From Gonocerus acuteangulatus (lineage: Eukaryota; Arthropoda; Insecta; Hemiptera; Coreidae): DNA of 64,000 bases. Shown here one piece after another: positions 1-11,427 of this stretch (its first letter is position 1; the number at the start of each line of letters is the position of its first letter). Location of the stretch: the NCBI GenBank assembly GCA_946811695.1, contig OX328123.1:37599054-37663053 (forward strand), given 5' to 3'. Below the pieces are notes generated by a model. The model was not told the DNA's origin. It was given only the letters and a program-made list of their open reading frames with translations, and ran no database searches. Position numbers and translations under genes: made by a program.

Positions 1-280
1 GAGATTTCGGGATGATTTCATCAGAAAATAAACCTTAAGTGCACTCCTAAACAAAGCTTAGTGAAATATAAGGGGAAAATATGTTGCGAGTGAATTTAGC
101 CACAAGAGATTAAACAATTTTATCATTGATTTATTCCTTATTGATTAATATTGAGCATATTAAAGTACTTACAATGTTACCAACAATACACTTGCAGAGT
201 GTTTTATGAAATACCTAAATGCAATCATGTCAGCTATTTTCATGGCATTGCAAAGAACGGTAATTCGCTTGTGACGTCGA
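1..280. other. AT-rich unassigned sequence
   Basis: No coding signal, repeat family or RNA gene is recognisable here. It is the left flank of the MITE that follows. Confidence 0.5.
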
Positions 281-288
281 CCTGATGC

Positions 289-695
289 CATGGGTGTATA
301 TAAGAAGGAGGCTGCTTAGGATGCAGCCCCCCCCCTGAAATTTTGTTTTCATCAGTAAAAATGTGCCATAAAAACTACTGCTTAGTGTATGTGTGTATAG
401 TCATATAAAACTATTCAGTGTAACACAAATTGTAGCATAAAGATTTTACAAATCATGGAAGTGGAACAAAAATAACAAGTTATTCAGTTAAAAATAAAAT
501 GTTATAAGCTCATTTTAGCATTTTGGTAGGAATATTTCCTGTAAAAAAAAACCATCGAAACGAAAAATGTCTTGAATATTCACTCTGGTTTATACTTTAA
601 ATTTTCCCGGACCCCTCCCTCCTTCTTGGAGGGTACTCCTTCCCCTCCCCCCTGATCCCAGCCCCAACCGAAATTATTTCCTATATACGTCCTTG
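289..695. mobile_element. hAT-type MITE, diverged copy
   Basis: The ends are CATGGGTGTATATA and, at the right, TATATACGTCCTTG, an imperfect terminal inverted repeat. It is flanked by CCTGATGC (281-288) and CCTGATCG (696-703), an 8-bp target duplication with two differences. The inside holds C-runs (about 329-338) and the text shared with copies at 17.9, 24.6, 39.2 and 49.2 kb. The CA-GGGCGTA-like end and 8-bp duplication are hAT features. No transposase is present. This is the most diverged of the five copies. Confidence 0.72.
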
Positions 696-703
696 CCTGA
701 TCG

Positions 704-1499
704 GGAATTTTAGCAGAGAAATTTCAGCTCCCCGAATTAGAAATGTCGATTTCCCTATAGAGATTGGAGCGAATTCCCAGAATAAATCTAAAGAATGTTT
801 TTTTAAACAACCAGATTACGTTTCCACGCCCAATCTTTTCCCTTGAAGAGGTAAATTTGTTTATTTATAGTATATGTTTCGTATCATACTGACAATTAAC
901 ACATTGAGATAGCTAGACTTCTAAGAAGCTAGATTTTTTTTTCTTCTTTTTTTCTAAGAATCTTGCTATAAGACAATATATACATGAAAATGTTTATGGA
1001 ATTTTTAATATAAAAAGAGTTAAAATAAATGTCAACTTTATGCCATAATGAAGAATTTATTCAAGGAATAAAATCGTAGATTTATTGAACTGTCCTCGAC
1101 GATTTCTTATGAGATTATGTAAGCAGTTTCTTTTTAGATATGTACTAGACTTCATGAGCAGAAAATTCAGATACATTTTACGAAATGCTCGAGTCACTTC
1201 ATGCAGACTAGATTTGAATATAGGTCTCTTTGTAAATTCAGAAGAGGTTAATCTACAAATAATCTATTTAATTTTGGTGTGTAGATCCTTTGCCGCTGTG
1301 TTACTTGTGTATTCGATTATAAACCGATGTTTAATGAACATCTCTCTCTTTCTATATATTTTTAAGCTTACACACAGCTTAGGTATATAAATATATACGT
1401 ACGTTTTCTCATTTTTGTAATAATGTTCACCTTATTAAAGATTTCTAATTTTCCGATTACTGATTTCTTATGACCTGTCAGTTACAAATATGAGAAGGT
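704..1499. other. AT-rich unassigned sequence
   Basis: The open frame at 1085-1390 has no recognisable motif, does not start at a convincing ATG context and has AT-driven composition, so I treat it as chance. Nothing else is seen. Confidence 0.45.
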
Positions 1500-1615
1500 G
1501 ATGATGATCAGGGTTTGAGGTTTCAACTCATAAGTCGAATAAATCTACATTTTATAAATAAAATTAGTTATATTTCTGCCAACGTTTCGGCTTGACTTAG
1601 AGGCCTTCTTCAGGG
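1500..1615 (-). mobile_element. Penelope-like element 3' terminal relic
   Basis: Read on the minus strand this is the hammerhead motif followed by a short A/T-rich tail ending in AACCTCAAACCCTGATCATC. The same kind of tail (a GAGGT..GATGATC block after the ribozyme) occurs at 26.2 kb and, in looser form, at 28.9 and 41.8 kb. No coding region is attached. Confidence 0.55.
1581..1613 (-). ncRNA. Minimal hammerhead ribozyme motif (PLE type)
   Basis: Minus strand reads CTGAAGA, a weak stem II (GGC..GCC with one mismatch further in), then GAAACGTT. The CUGANGA and GAAA core boxes are both present and the cleavage-site triplet would be GUU, which fits NUH. Stem III is minimal, as reported for metazoan PLE ribozymes that probably act as dimers. 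Whether it still cleaves is unknown. Confidence 0.55.
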
Positions 1616-2577
1616 CAATGGAGCAGAGGGAGGACAGTTCCGTCTCGTGGAAGCAACATTATGGTGTGGCCAACTAGAAAGATGCGTATTTCAGAAATCA
1701 TAGATCACAAAAATGTCGGTAGTGGGATATTAATTATTTGTGCCCTGAGTAAACCTCTTTTCCAGGAGGCTGCTTTAGTACTGAGAAATATTTTCCATGA
1801 ATTCCTATAAATCATTTGGCATTTACATTATTAATTTCCATTTATTCTTTAGTTTAAAAATGTCCTCATTTTTAAAGGCTGCTTTTTTACGTCAACTGTC
1901 TAAATGCACTATTTTTTTATTAAAAAGAGAAAGAGCTTGTAAGTGTTTCCTAAATTAATCACTGATTTGTTACAAACCGTGAAAATTCGTTGGAAACGTT
2001 TTTTTGCCAATTAAATTGAAACATTTTACCATTCCCAATAAAAGCCATGACAGAAAGATTAAAAAATGCACTCACCCATTCGACAAGAGAATATAACGGA
2101 TGCCATTCTGCTGTCGAAAGTTGACATCCTGCCCCAAGTGCAACATGCAATTGGGAATGCATTTACACGGAACACGTATCTGGTCACATTGGCTTCCCAC
2201 ATGTTGTTATGGAAATGTCGACACATGTGATTCGATCAATGCTCTTCTCTCTCTCCAAGCAGAGTTTCGCTGGATGGTATTTTTGCATTAGTATTGAGCC
2301 AAAGAGAAGAATATGGTCTAGTGTTTCAGCTAGAAGGGTGGTGTATATTTTAACAACATAGGTGTTGTATGTATTTTATTTCATTAATATTCCCTTTTTC
2401 CACTTTCTCTTCCCCTCTTTTCTTAACCCGCTTATGAGGTAGATCCTATGTTCAATCCCGACATCTAACATATATTACATATTATTTTTAATACTGGAGC
2501 AAATAATATGATTAATAAAATTCGTCTCTATTCCATATTAACACTTGAAATATTGGTTGTTGTTTTTTTTTTAGCCG

Positions 2578-2580
<3 letters not shown>
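1616..2580. other. AT-rich unassigned sequence
   Basis: Only short overlapping open frames on both strands (1959-2162 and 2100-2291), none with a domain motif. No repeat family recognised. Confidence 0.4.
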
Positions 2581-2641
<61 letters not shown>

Positions 2642-2803
2642 GGCGCATCTACATCTAGGTCATTAGCGCCGACATCCAGGGTGCAGCGAGGAATTTTACC
2701 AGCGAGCCGTGGGATGATAAAATTCCTGCCGGAGGTGGGAATCGAACCCACCATCTCCCGCTTATGAATCCAACGCGCTAGCCATTAGACCACGGGAGAC
2801 CTC
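2581..2803 (-). mobile_element. tRNA-derived SINE, family A
   Basis: On the minus strand it starts GGTCTCCCGTGGTCTAATGG, with a Pol III A box (TGGTCTAATGG) and B box (GGTTCGATTCC), i.e. a tRNA-like head with CAT at the anticodon position. A body shared with copies at 30.4 and 63.1 kb follows (GTGCAGCGAG and CGACATCCAGG in + orientation), then a tail of about 58 A (T-run 2581-2638 on +). The long pure tail suggests a fairly recent insertion. Confidence 0.85.
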
Positions 2804-3084
2804 TTCCAGGCGAATTTCATCGAATTTCGGTTAAGCGGTGTTCACAGAGTTTGTTGACCGAAAGTGGAGATCGTCGGGGTTCGGTTATGAAAAAGTCCGA
2901 CTCGCAGGAACTGCATCATCTTAGCGCGGTTCCGTTCTTATTCCTAGTCTAATCTAAGCAAGGTAGGGATTGTCCGGGTTAGGTCACTGCTACTTAATAA
3001 TACATACCCCATATGTGTATGTATGTGGGCATATACATGTACATATGTGTGCGTGTATATGTGTATGTGTATATGCATATATAA

Positions 3085-3100
3085 ATATATATATATATTA

Positions 3101-3145
<45 letters not shown>
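3085..3145. repeat. (TA)n microsatellite
   Basis: Nearly pure TA dinucleotides inside the PLE terminus; preceded by TG/TA-rich sequence. Confidence 0.95.
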
Positions 3146-3148
<3 letters not shown>

Positions 3149-3212
3149 AGGTATATTTACATAGATATGTGCATATATTAGTGTTAAATATGTCCTACTT
3201 GTATTTACAGCC

Positions 3213-3245
3213 CTGATGAAGGCTTGAAGTTCAAGCCGAAACGTC
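3213..3245 (+). ncRNA. Hammerhead ribozyme motif, intact core
   Basis: CTGATGA, then stem II made of GGCTTG and CAAGCC closing a 5-nt loop, then GAAACGTC. Both conserved boxes and a GUC cleavage triplet are present, with the minimal stem III typical of metazoan PLE hammerheads. An almost identical copy sits at 54638-54670. Confidence 0.8.
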
Positions 3246-4504
3246 GGCACAATAAAACCATTTTTACGATAAAATGTAGTTTTATTAAGTAGCAGTGACC
3301 GAACCCTGACAGTTATATTTTGGTTCCACCAGTCTTGAAAGGTAGGATTTACAATCTTACCTGAAAGGGTCGGCAACACGAGAAACCGTCCCGCTAGTTA
3401 CAAGGTCTTGGAATCTTGGAACTCTATATTTCTAACAATAAATTGTTTTTGTTATTTTACTTAACCTGTTTTATTTTCGAATACATTATCCAACTATAAG
3501 CAATTAAAAAATAACAAGGAATAAAATACAGACAAAAAGAACACTTCGAATAAGCGAAATCAATTACTTTAAAGCTTTAAGCTCTTATTTCTCCGATTGA
3601 AATCGCCTAATCAAAACTTTCATTAGAACCTTTTATGTAGAGCATTTAATAAGCATTCTAATGGTATTCTTCCGTTTACCAAAATTCTCAACAGTTTTCG
3701 AGATATTAATGAAAGTTCCCAAAATTTATATTATTTCTAGCAACAGAAAATTGGCCTCATTTTTCATATCCTGTTTTACACACAAAATTTTCGCAACATA
3801 AGAAATTACAAAAATAAAAAGCAATAAAAAACGAAGGGAAAGAGACAAAAATTACAACAAGAACGACAAAAACCCGTTCATAAGAACAGACGTATTTGAA
3901 GTTTTAAGCACTTATTTCTCCGATTGACATAACCTAATCAAAAATAGTTTTAGAATCTTTTTTGTAGAGAATTCAGTAAGCTTTCAAATAGTTTCTATCC
4001 ACTTACCACGATTTCCCAACCGTGTTCGAGATATTAATGAAAGTATACGAACTTCCCAAAACTTTTCATGTCTGTTCATAAAATATTTTATTCTAACCCT
4101 TCCTTAACTCCAAACGTAACAAAACTTTCAACATATTAGTTTTAATGAAAGTAGGACATGCAGATAAAGTTTCAACTGAATCCCGTAATTCTAAGTACCC
4201 AAACCAAAAACGGTATTCAAAAACTATTTTTCCAATTTTCTCGAAAACGGTTAAAGCGATCGCCTTCAAAATGGTTTCATTCGTTTTCCTAGCCCAGGAA
4301 TCATATAAAACGAGTGCTTACAAGCTTATGAACTCAAAAACGTAAGCGTTACGATTTTTTTTGCGCGAATTTCGCCCCAAAGGCCATCTTCCAGTAGGCG
4401 GATTTTGCTGGTTAACGAACTTGACCTTTCAAATTGGACGAAGGATTTTTGTACCAAATTTCATCAAAATCGGACCATTCGTCTTCTATCTAGAGAGCGA
4501 ACAG

Positions 4505-4625
<121 letters not shown>

Positions 4626-4859
4626 AATTTGAACCACCGTTATTTTCGGTCTCTAGGGGTTCTGAAACGCGAAATTTTCTAGTCGGCACTTCCGGATTGT
4701 TTCATTGTATCAACCCTATAAGCGGGGTTCCTCCCTATGGGGGAGGGAGGAACCGCGCTAAAAAGAGTGGTATTTCCCAACGTTTAGTTTGGGTTGGGTG
4801 TTTAAGGGCAGAAAACGGCTAGATCATCAAGGTGCTGAAGTAAAAGATTACAAAGTCGT

Positions 4860-5300
4860 GTAGAGTATAATGTTGGTTGAAAGGGTTTGCAATTACTCAA
4901 CGTTTGGCCTTCATCAGGGTTACGCGGAGAGAATGAACTGATAGGTATGGAAATCACTGGATCGCTTCATGTAGTTTTACGTGTGATGTATCAGATGTTA
5001 TTTTTCATCGTATGTGTTTTTATTCTTTTAAATGTGTGTTTCAAGGGTGATTATGATAGCTGCAGCCAGCAAGGAGGTCATGAAAGTTCCACGGTATGTC
5101 CAAGTTCGTTCTACGGACTCAGTCAGTTCGTATATTTTTGACTGTTAGTTCCATTTTGCAGATCCGGCATGGTCGTCTTCCAGTATTCGTCATTATGGAA
5201 TCAAGAAAAGGCCTATTCGCAGCCTCGCAATTACGATTACCTCTATCCTGGAATTTCTGTCTGCGGAGGGTCCGTCATTAAATATGTTTGATTTTTCTTA
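4860..5300 (-). mobile_element. Probable decayed Penelope-like element end
   Basis: At 4899-4917 the minus strand reads CTGATGAAGGCCAAACGTTG: the first hammerhead box joined almost directly to the AAACGTT end, with stem II lost. The sequence upstream of it on the minus strand (4920-5300) could be decayed coding sequence, but I find no convincing GIY-YIG motif. Confidence 0.4.
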
Positions 5301-5679
5301 GTCATGTTTGGTCCGTCGAGTTGCAAGTCTACTAATATTTTGAGTAATCCCTAATACATCTTTGAAGTACATTTTATAGTGAGGGTACTTGTTATCGTCA
5401 GATGCATGTTTAGTATGTAAGTCTGCATGTATGACTGAGAAGAAATCTTTGACCGTTGACGTTTACAGATGTAGACAGTCGAGATTGCTCATAATCGTTG
5501 ATGAAACCATATTTTTTAAATGCAATTTAGTTTTTATTCCCAACGGTTCTGTTTGACTTTCATGCGTATGAAAAGTTGTACATATAAAGATATATAAGGC
5601 ATTGAATTTGATCATATGAGAATATATATATATAAAATTGTTAAGTTGTATTAAATAATATTGGTTTGTTTTGTGTCGT
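5301..5679. other. Unassigned sequence
   Basis: No gene or repeat family recognised. Confidence 0.4.
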
Positions 5680-5930
5680 TGGAAGGACGCCCAGGTGGCC
5701 GAAAGCCGATCCATCAGCAAGTATTAGCGCCACCCTTATCTGCCAACCCTCCCTAGAGCTCTCCCTTCCCGGACACACCAAATTATTTTGATAGATCGCC
5801 CGCCTCCGGGGCCGCAGGCTTTTTCCAACAGTAGCCTTTCCCCGAGAGGCTTCCTCTTCAGGAGTTTCCGCAACAAGCGGCTCTTCCCCACCCCCTCCCC
5901 CCACAAAAAAATTATATATATAAACGGGCA
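5680..5930. other. GC-rich block of unknown origin
   Basis: About 250 bases with clearly higher GC than its surroundings (GCC/CCG-rich with C-runs near 5889-5902). The minus strand is open over 5641-5931 but the peptide shows no family motif I recognise. It could be the end of a retroelement coding region or a processed transcript fragment; it does not recur in the window. Confidence 0.35.
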
Positions 5931-6190
5931 TTACAGAGAGAGCACGAGATGGCGTCCCTAAGTTAATAAAGAGTTGACTGATTAGTTTTAATTTAGTCCA
6001 CCTGAAAAGGAAAACCTCACAAGGGGTGTTATTTTCGGGGTTTCATTTATTTTCTGCTCTCTGAACCACTCGCTAAAAGCTAAATTGGAAATTGTGGATT
6101 CGTACTTTAAATAATTCTGGAATTTTTGTTACATTGTTTGATTCTTATTACTACGAGAGCGCTATTAAAATCATGAATGGAAAAACAAAA

Positions 6191-6418
6191 TTGAAGGGCT
6201 CAGTGCCAAAGGTGACTAACCCACAATTAGAAATAACTGAAAATCGGATTTATAGTTAGAAAAAATTAGTGTTGGTGACAGAAATGATTTTAATTAGTCT
6301 AATTAAAATAATTTCTGTCACCAACACTAATTTGTTTCAGATTCTTCCTAATTATAAATCCAATTTTCTCAGTTATTTCTAATTGTGGGTTAGACTCCTT
6401 TGGCACTGAGCCCTTCAA
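6191..6418. mobile_element. Palindromic MITE
   Basis: The first ~105 bases (TTGAAGGGCTCAGTGCCAAA..) return as reverse complement (..TTTGGCACTGAGCCCTTCAA) with only a few unpaired bases near 6297-6302. The single-stranded form would be a nearly full-length hairpin. The same ends bound a longer element at 18461-19214, so this is a deletion derivative of that family. Superfamily not determined. Confidence 0.8.
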
Positions 6419-6429
6419 TTATGCTTCTT

Positions 6430-7300
6430 TGTTTAAATAAATATTTTAAACCTAAATTTACTATGTTATGTGTTATGATTTATTCTGTAATTTATAGCCC
6501 CTAGCTACCTTTATAAAGGGCAAGTGTTTTGCGCTTTATTGATTAATTAAATTTAATTTATAAGACTTACTTTAGCCAACATTCGTCCGTGGGTGTCTAA
6601 TGGTGGATAAGACATATACAGTCCCTCAAATGATCTTCGTCCATTATTCCAACCTTGCAGAGCGGGCAGGTTTTAGTGAGGTAGTAGATATTTGTTGCCA
6701 GTATTCAGACGACATCAGCATCAGCTCTCTCGAATATTTGTCAGTCCTTAAAGGGTTAAGAGTTGATTTCGTTGTTATTGATTGAGGCAACAATCGGGTT
6801 TTAGGCCCTGTACAGGGTGATTTATCCGATGGATTGATCCAGCTCTGCCCCTGCTCTGTTTTGGTGTCGGGTTTTTCGTTCCATGGATTGGGACATGGCT
6901 AGGCACCCATTCGAGGAAGTCGTTTATTATAAGAGCCAAATATCATCATAATATAATATCCATTCATTCATATACAGAAGATTATAGCCGCACAAACATA
7001 TCTAGATTCTTATAAACATATCTAGATTCTTTTCTATTTCTAACTTATCCGTTCTATTCTGCCCTACCTTATCACTAGGCATGTTAGTAAGAATGTTTAT
7101 GTTATACAGGAGAGAACGCGAGCTGACTGGAGTTAAGCGTAAAGACGCAGGTAGAGGACGGAGTGTCCAAGCATCTCCCTGGAGACTCGACACCAGGTGG
7201 TCCCTTCCAGATGTATTCTCTAGGGGGGGGTGCTTCTGTGAAATCCACTTTAGTCAAGCAAACGGCTCTTATGGGTTTTACGCTTTTCTCTTATCCATAT
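6430..7300. other. Unassigned, moderately GC-rich sequence
   Basis: Between 6590 and 7300 base composition is more balanced than around it. Short open frames at 6600-6785 (+), 7081-7302 (+) and 7002-7193 (-) have no recognisable domain. May be a decayed coding region or unique sequence. Confidence 0.3.
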
Positions 7301-9035
7301 AATTGCTACAAATCGGGACAAACTATTGTCAAACACTAATCCACGTAAGGTTCCGTAGTTAATCTCCTCTACTTATAAGGTTCTATAGTAGGTGATATCG
7401 TATGATTAATAAAACAAATCGGTGCTAATGGTCAATATGCAGACGCAACCTTCCAATGGGGAGGAAACCCGATCTGGATATCGACTAGATGGTCACTTAC
7501 ACGCTAAAAAACGTGTTCAATTCAAGAATGCCCATTTCAGACACTATGCAGCTCCAAGGCCACGCCATCGAGTTAGGAAACTATTTAAACAGGAAAATCA
7601 AAAAGTCCAAGTAATGAAGCTGCTTACGTCACGAAAGCTAGACGTTCATTGAGACAATTGGATCCATTGACCAGGACCAATCAGAGATACCAACTCCCTC
7701 AGTCTGTCGTATTAGATCAATACACTCTAGTGAATGGTTTGTATTGACATTCGAATGGTGAAATTAGTCATCAAATGCTCAATCTATTTCGTAATAACAT
7801 TCCATATCCACATTGTTAAATCAGCAATTTATTCATATGAACAAATTCCGTCACACAAGAAGCCAAACAGACACTTCAAGAGATTTAGTTACGCCACACT
7901 TAAAATAATCAATATCAGTAAAATATATATTTAAAAAAGTGAAAGTTTTTTAACTACCTGTGGTATTAGTTTAAATAACTAAGTGTTTTTCTGAAGTTTT
8001 TACTTATTAATCTCGAACGACACAATTCTTTTCAATTGTCATAGATAACATATACCGAGTTACATTACAAGGATTTAATAAAAATAATAATTTGGTTAAA
8101 GAGGAAAATTCCCACTCATAAGTGACCGATTTTGTTGATTAACAAACTCATAAAACAATTTGCAATGGAAATTTGATTGCAGTAAAGAAAATTGGTTCTG
8201 TGTTTTGAGAAACATGGAAATACAAACATATTTATGTAAAGACTAGCTGAATACCCGTGGTTAGTCACGACAGATAAGTAGTTATTTTATTGCGTTAAAT
8301 AATGTTTCATTAAAATTACGTTACTATACAATTCTGTGCAGTTTATTAGAGCACGGTTCCCGTCATACTATATTTTATTCAATGGGCGTTTAAATTTAAA
8401 AGTTTATGTTTCCAAGAAGTCATATGGTAACACCCAATATATTTACGAGTATTACCAAGGTTATAGGCGAGGAGGCTGTGCAAGGGTTCCGGATATAATT
8501 ACCTCGCCTGGAAAACCTAAGGATATGCCATACATCACGGTTTGACCGGGACTGTCCCGGTATTTTGCAATTGTTTCGGTGTCCCGCCCAGTTTTATAAA
8601 TGTCCCGGAAAAGGCTGTAAGATGTAAAAAGTAATGAATTCATGTTTATAAGAATCTTTTTTAAATCGGTTACTTTTCTACATTTAACATTTTTACTACT
8701 GCTCACAGTGTCAAAGAAATGAGAAGTAATCTAACTGTAAAACGCTGGAACTACCTGCACAGACAGGTAGTTTCAGACTAACAGTTTAGGATTCCCCCTT
8801 CCCGTTAGTTGCTAGGTTTAAAACTCACCAACCATTTTGCTTATAATTTGTACTCTTTTTATCCCCCCCCCCTGGTATGCCCATCCCATATTAATGTGTC
8901 TCGGTTTAACTCTCCAAAAATATGGGAAGCCTATCTGACGGGGACAGGCAGAAAAGAAACGCAATTAAAACTCTATGAGGGACAGTTAATTTCTAGTAAT
9001 TCAAGGTCTGCCATCATAGTTGAAATTAACCTCAA
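7301..9035. other. Unassigned sequence with one short perfect hairpin
   Basis: No gene recognised. At 8749-8772 AACTACCTG and CAGGTAGTT form a 9-bp stem with a 6-nt loop. At 8243 a minus-strand Helitron-like 3' end (..CCCGGGT-like text then CAGCTAG|T) is suggested but diverged. Open frames at 8336-8545 and 8461-8706 overlap on opposite strands and look fortuitous. Confidence 0.35.
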
Positions 9036-11427
9036 TCTATATATATAAAAATCACGTGTCTGTTTTTCTGTTTGTTTGTTCCTTATACAAATCCGCATCG
9101 TTTGACTGATATTGACCAAACTTCGCACATAGATACGTCTTGATCCGGGAAATCTCGTAGGCTAGCTAAAAATCTTCTAGGATTCATAGTTTGGAAGTAA
9201 CGAGTTCAAAACTGTCATATACAGAAGAGTTTATAGTCAGAAATCGGCATTTTCTTTCCAGTGTTGCCCCTCCTTCTAAGAAGAAGTGCAATAAAAAAAC
9301 CTTTGTTTGTTTATCTAAATAGTAGGTTTATATTCTCAGAGTTTGGACAAATATCATATAAGATATCATATAATAAAATATCATATTTTTTAAGATTAAT
9401 TTCCTTAATATCAGATCAGTTTTCTTCATATCAAATCAATTTTCATTTGATTGCCTAGGGCAACACTGCTCTAACCAGAATATAGACTAATATCGTATAA
9501 ATAAGTATATCATAAAAATGTTCTGTGTTTATCTAATCATAATTTGGACTAATATAATATAATTAAGTGGTCATGTTTCTATTCAGAACTATAATAATTT
9601 CAAAACTTTTGTTGAGAGGTAGTTTTTTCTCTTTAGTAAAGGAAGGAAGTAGATAGATGTACATAATAAATTATATAAATGTTTATAATCATACAAATGA
9701 ATGTATATAAATGAATTAATTTTCACCACATTTTGAAACAATATTTTATTATTATAAGAGCTGTATGGTTTAGCAACCCTATTAATTAGGGCAGCCTCAC
9801 TTTAATTTTTTTTTTTTAATAAAGTTATTCTTCTTATAATATTTCTTTTACATGCTATTTTTTTGCAGATAAATTAATGTATTAAAATATTATTTTTATA
9901 AGAAGAGGAAGTCACGTGAATTGTGGTGTTCTAATAAATGAATAAGTAATTAAATTTTCCATGCAATTTTTTATTAATTTAATATCCATAATAATTTAAT
10001 CATTATATTCTGCCATATGCTTCCTTTTGTCTGGGATAGTTATATCCTCTGACTGTCCCCATTTAGTCGGATTGCTGGTAACGCACATTTCATGAAGTGT
10101 TTTATGCACCTTGGAATTTTGGTGTATTGCATGTCGTAATTTCGTTTTTGTTTTTTTTTTGTTTGGTGGGATGAGCACCAATCATCTGGACAGGACAGTT
10201 GTGGCTGTTCTAGAAATAAAGCAACTTGCCTTAATTATACATTAAAGATTGTTGGCTTCTGAATAAAATACCATTTTAGTGACATATTTTTTTAACACCT
10301 TTCCCCTATGTGCAGTACCTGGTGTTTCAAGGTATGTCCAGCAACCACATACTTAACTTTTTATCTACACTAGAGACCCACTATAGCACAATTTCAAGGC
10401 ACATAAAACACTTGAAAAGTGTGTTACCAGCTCTTGGACTAAATGTTTAAATACGGTTGCAATTCTGGTACAAATATTGTTGCTCGCCAAGTCAATGTCG
10501 TTATTGAAATTCCCAAATACCTTTAATTCATTGTTGTCCATAACTGCAAGAAAAATATCTTAAATTTGTTTTTATTCTTAGAGGCCCCTATTTCCTTTGA
10601 TAGAAGGACTATCCTTATAGAAGAGCCCATGAACCATAAAATTTGAAACAGAAGCTTTAATAGAAAGGACTATTAACAAACTATGTTTTTAAAACTTTCC
10701 TTTTGGCATAAATAACATACACCCTGCACGATTTACCTACTTTTTCATTCATGAAAAAAACTCAGTTACGGATTATTACATGAACAGGTAAACAATATAA
10801 CATAATAATATTATATTTGCGCAAGGTTGAGGTTTTAGCTTTAGATGCGAAGCCCTTAAAATAAATAAATATTATATTTTAAAAAAAATCAATGAAAATA
10901 AAGAATATAGTTTCAGTAGTAGGTTATTACAACTTATAACTAATCATAACCTTAATTAAATGCCTTATTTGTATTGCTATTTTTTATGAATATTTATTTA
11001 TGGACCACATATTTTTTTTTCTTTAAAAAAATTAAACACAGGGAGTTTGGTTTGGATTTTCTTTAAAACGGTATTGCAATTAAATTATTTGGAATCATTT
11101 AATTGTAATACCATTTTAAAAGTAAGGGTACTTTTTAAAATAAGGGTACTTTTTAAAAAATAAGGATTAATTTATTTTCCACCCCACTTTCTCTTAAAAA
11201 AATGGAAAATAAATTTTTCAGCCGAGCTCTCAATTTATTATCTTATATTTTCATAATTTGGACAAATATAATATAATCATTCATTTTTTTAAATATATAA
11301 TATAAAGTAGGCGTACCATGGAAGCTGGGTTACAACTATTTAATATGAAGCATGTGTAGCATGGTAAGCCCGGCTACAGATATTTAATATAAAGTAGGTG
11401 TAGCATTGCACACCGGGTAACAGCTAG
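9036..11427 (+). mobile_element. Non-autonomous Helitron-like element, copy 1
   Basis: It begins TCTATATATATAAAAATCAC after an A (9035) and ends in CAGCTAG before a T (11428): the canonical TC..CTRR ends and A|T target of Helitrons. Just before the end, GGTGT and ACACC (loop AGCATTGC) form the 3' hairpin. The 2.39-kb interior is AT-rich and non-coding. Copy 2 (11703-15852) is its inverted partner. The ends also resemble Lepidopteran Lep1-type non-autonomous Helitrons (established family; resemblance judged by eye). No Rep/helicase domain is present. Confidence 0.8.

Larger units (their letters stand above)
2961..3312 (+). mobile_element. Solo Penelope-like element terminus with inverted ends
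   Basis: The left end (AGGTAGGGATTGTCCGGG, then GGTCACTGCTACTTAAT) is the reverse complement of the right end (ATTAAGTAGCAGTGACC..). PLEs often carry such inverted or partial terminal repeats. It contains a TA/TG-rich stretch and a hammerhead motif. The same terminus follows a PLE endonuclease gene at 54.6-54.7 kb, which confirms the family. Confidence 0.75.

Noticed and set aside
1085..1390. 101-residue frame
   Set aside because: No motif; composition as expected of AT-rich DNA.
2700..2803. True tRNA genes at 2.7, 30.4, 52.7 and 63.1 kb
   Set aside because: Only the tRNA-like head is present, followed by a common body and A tail; acceptor pairing is not maintained. These are SINEs.
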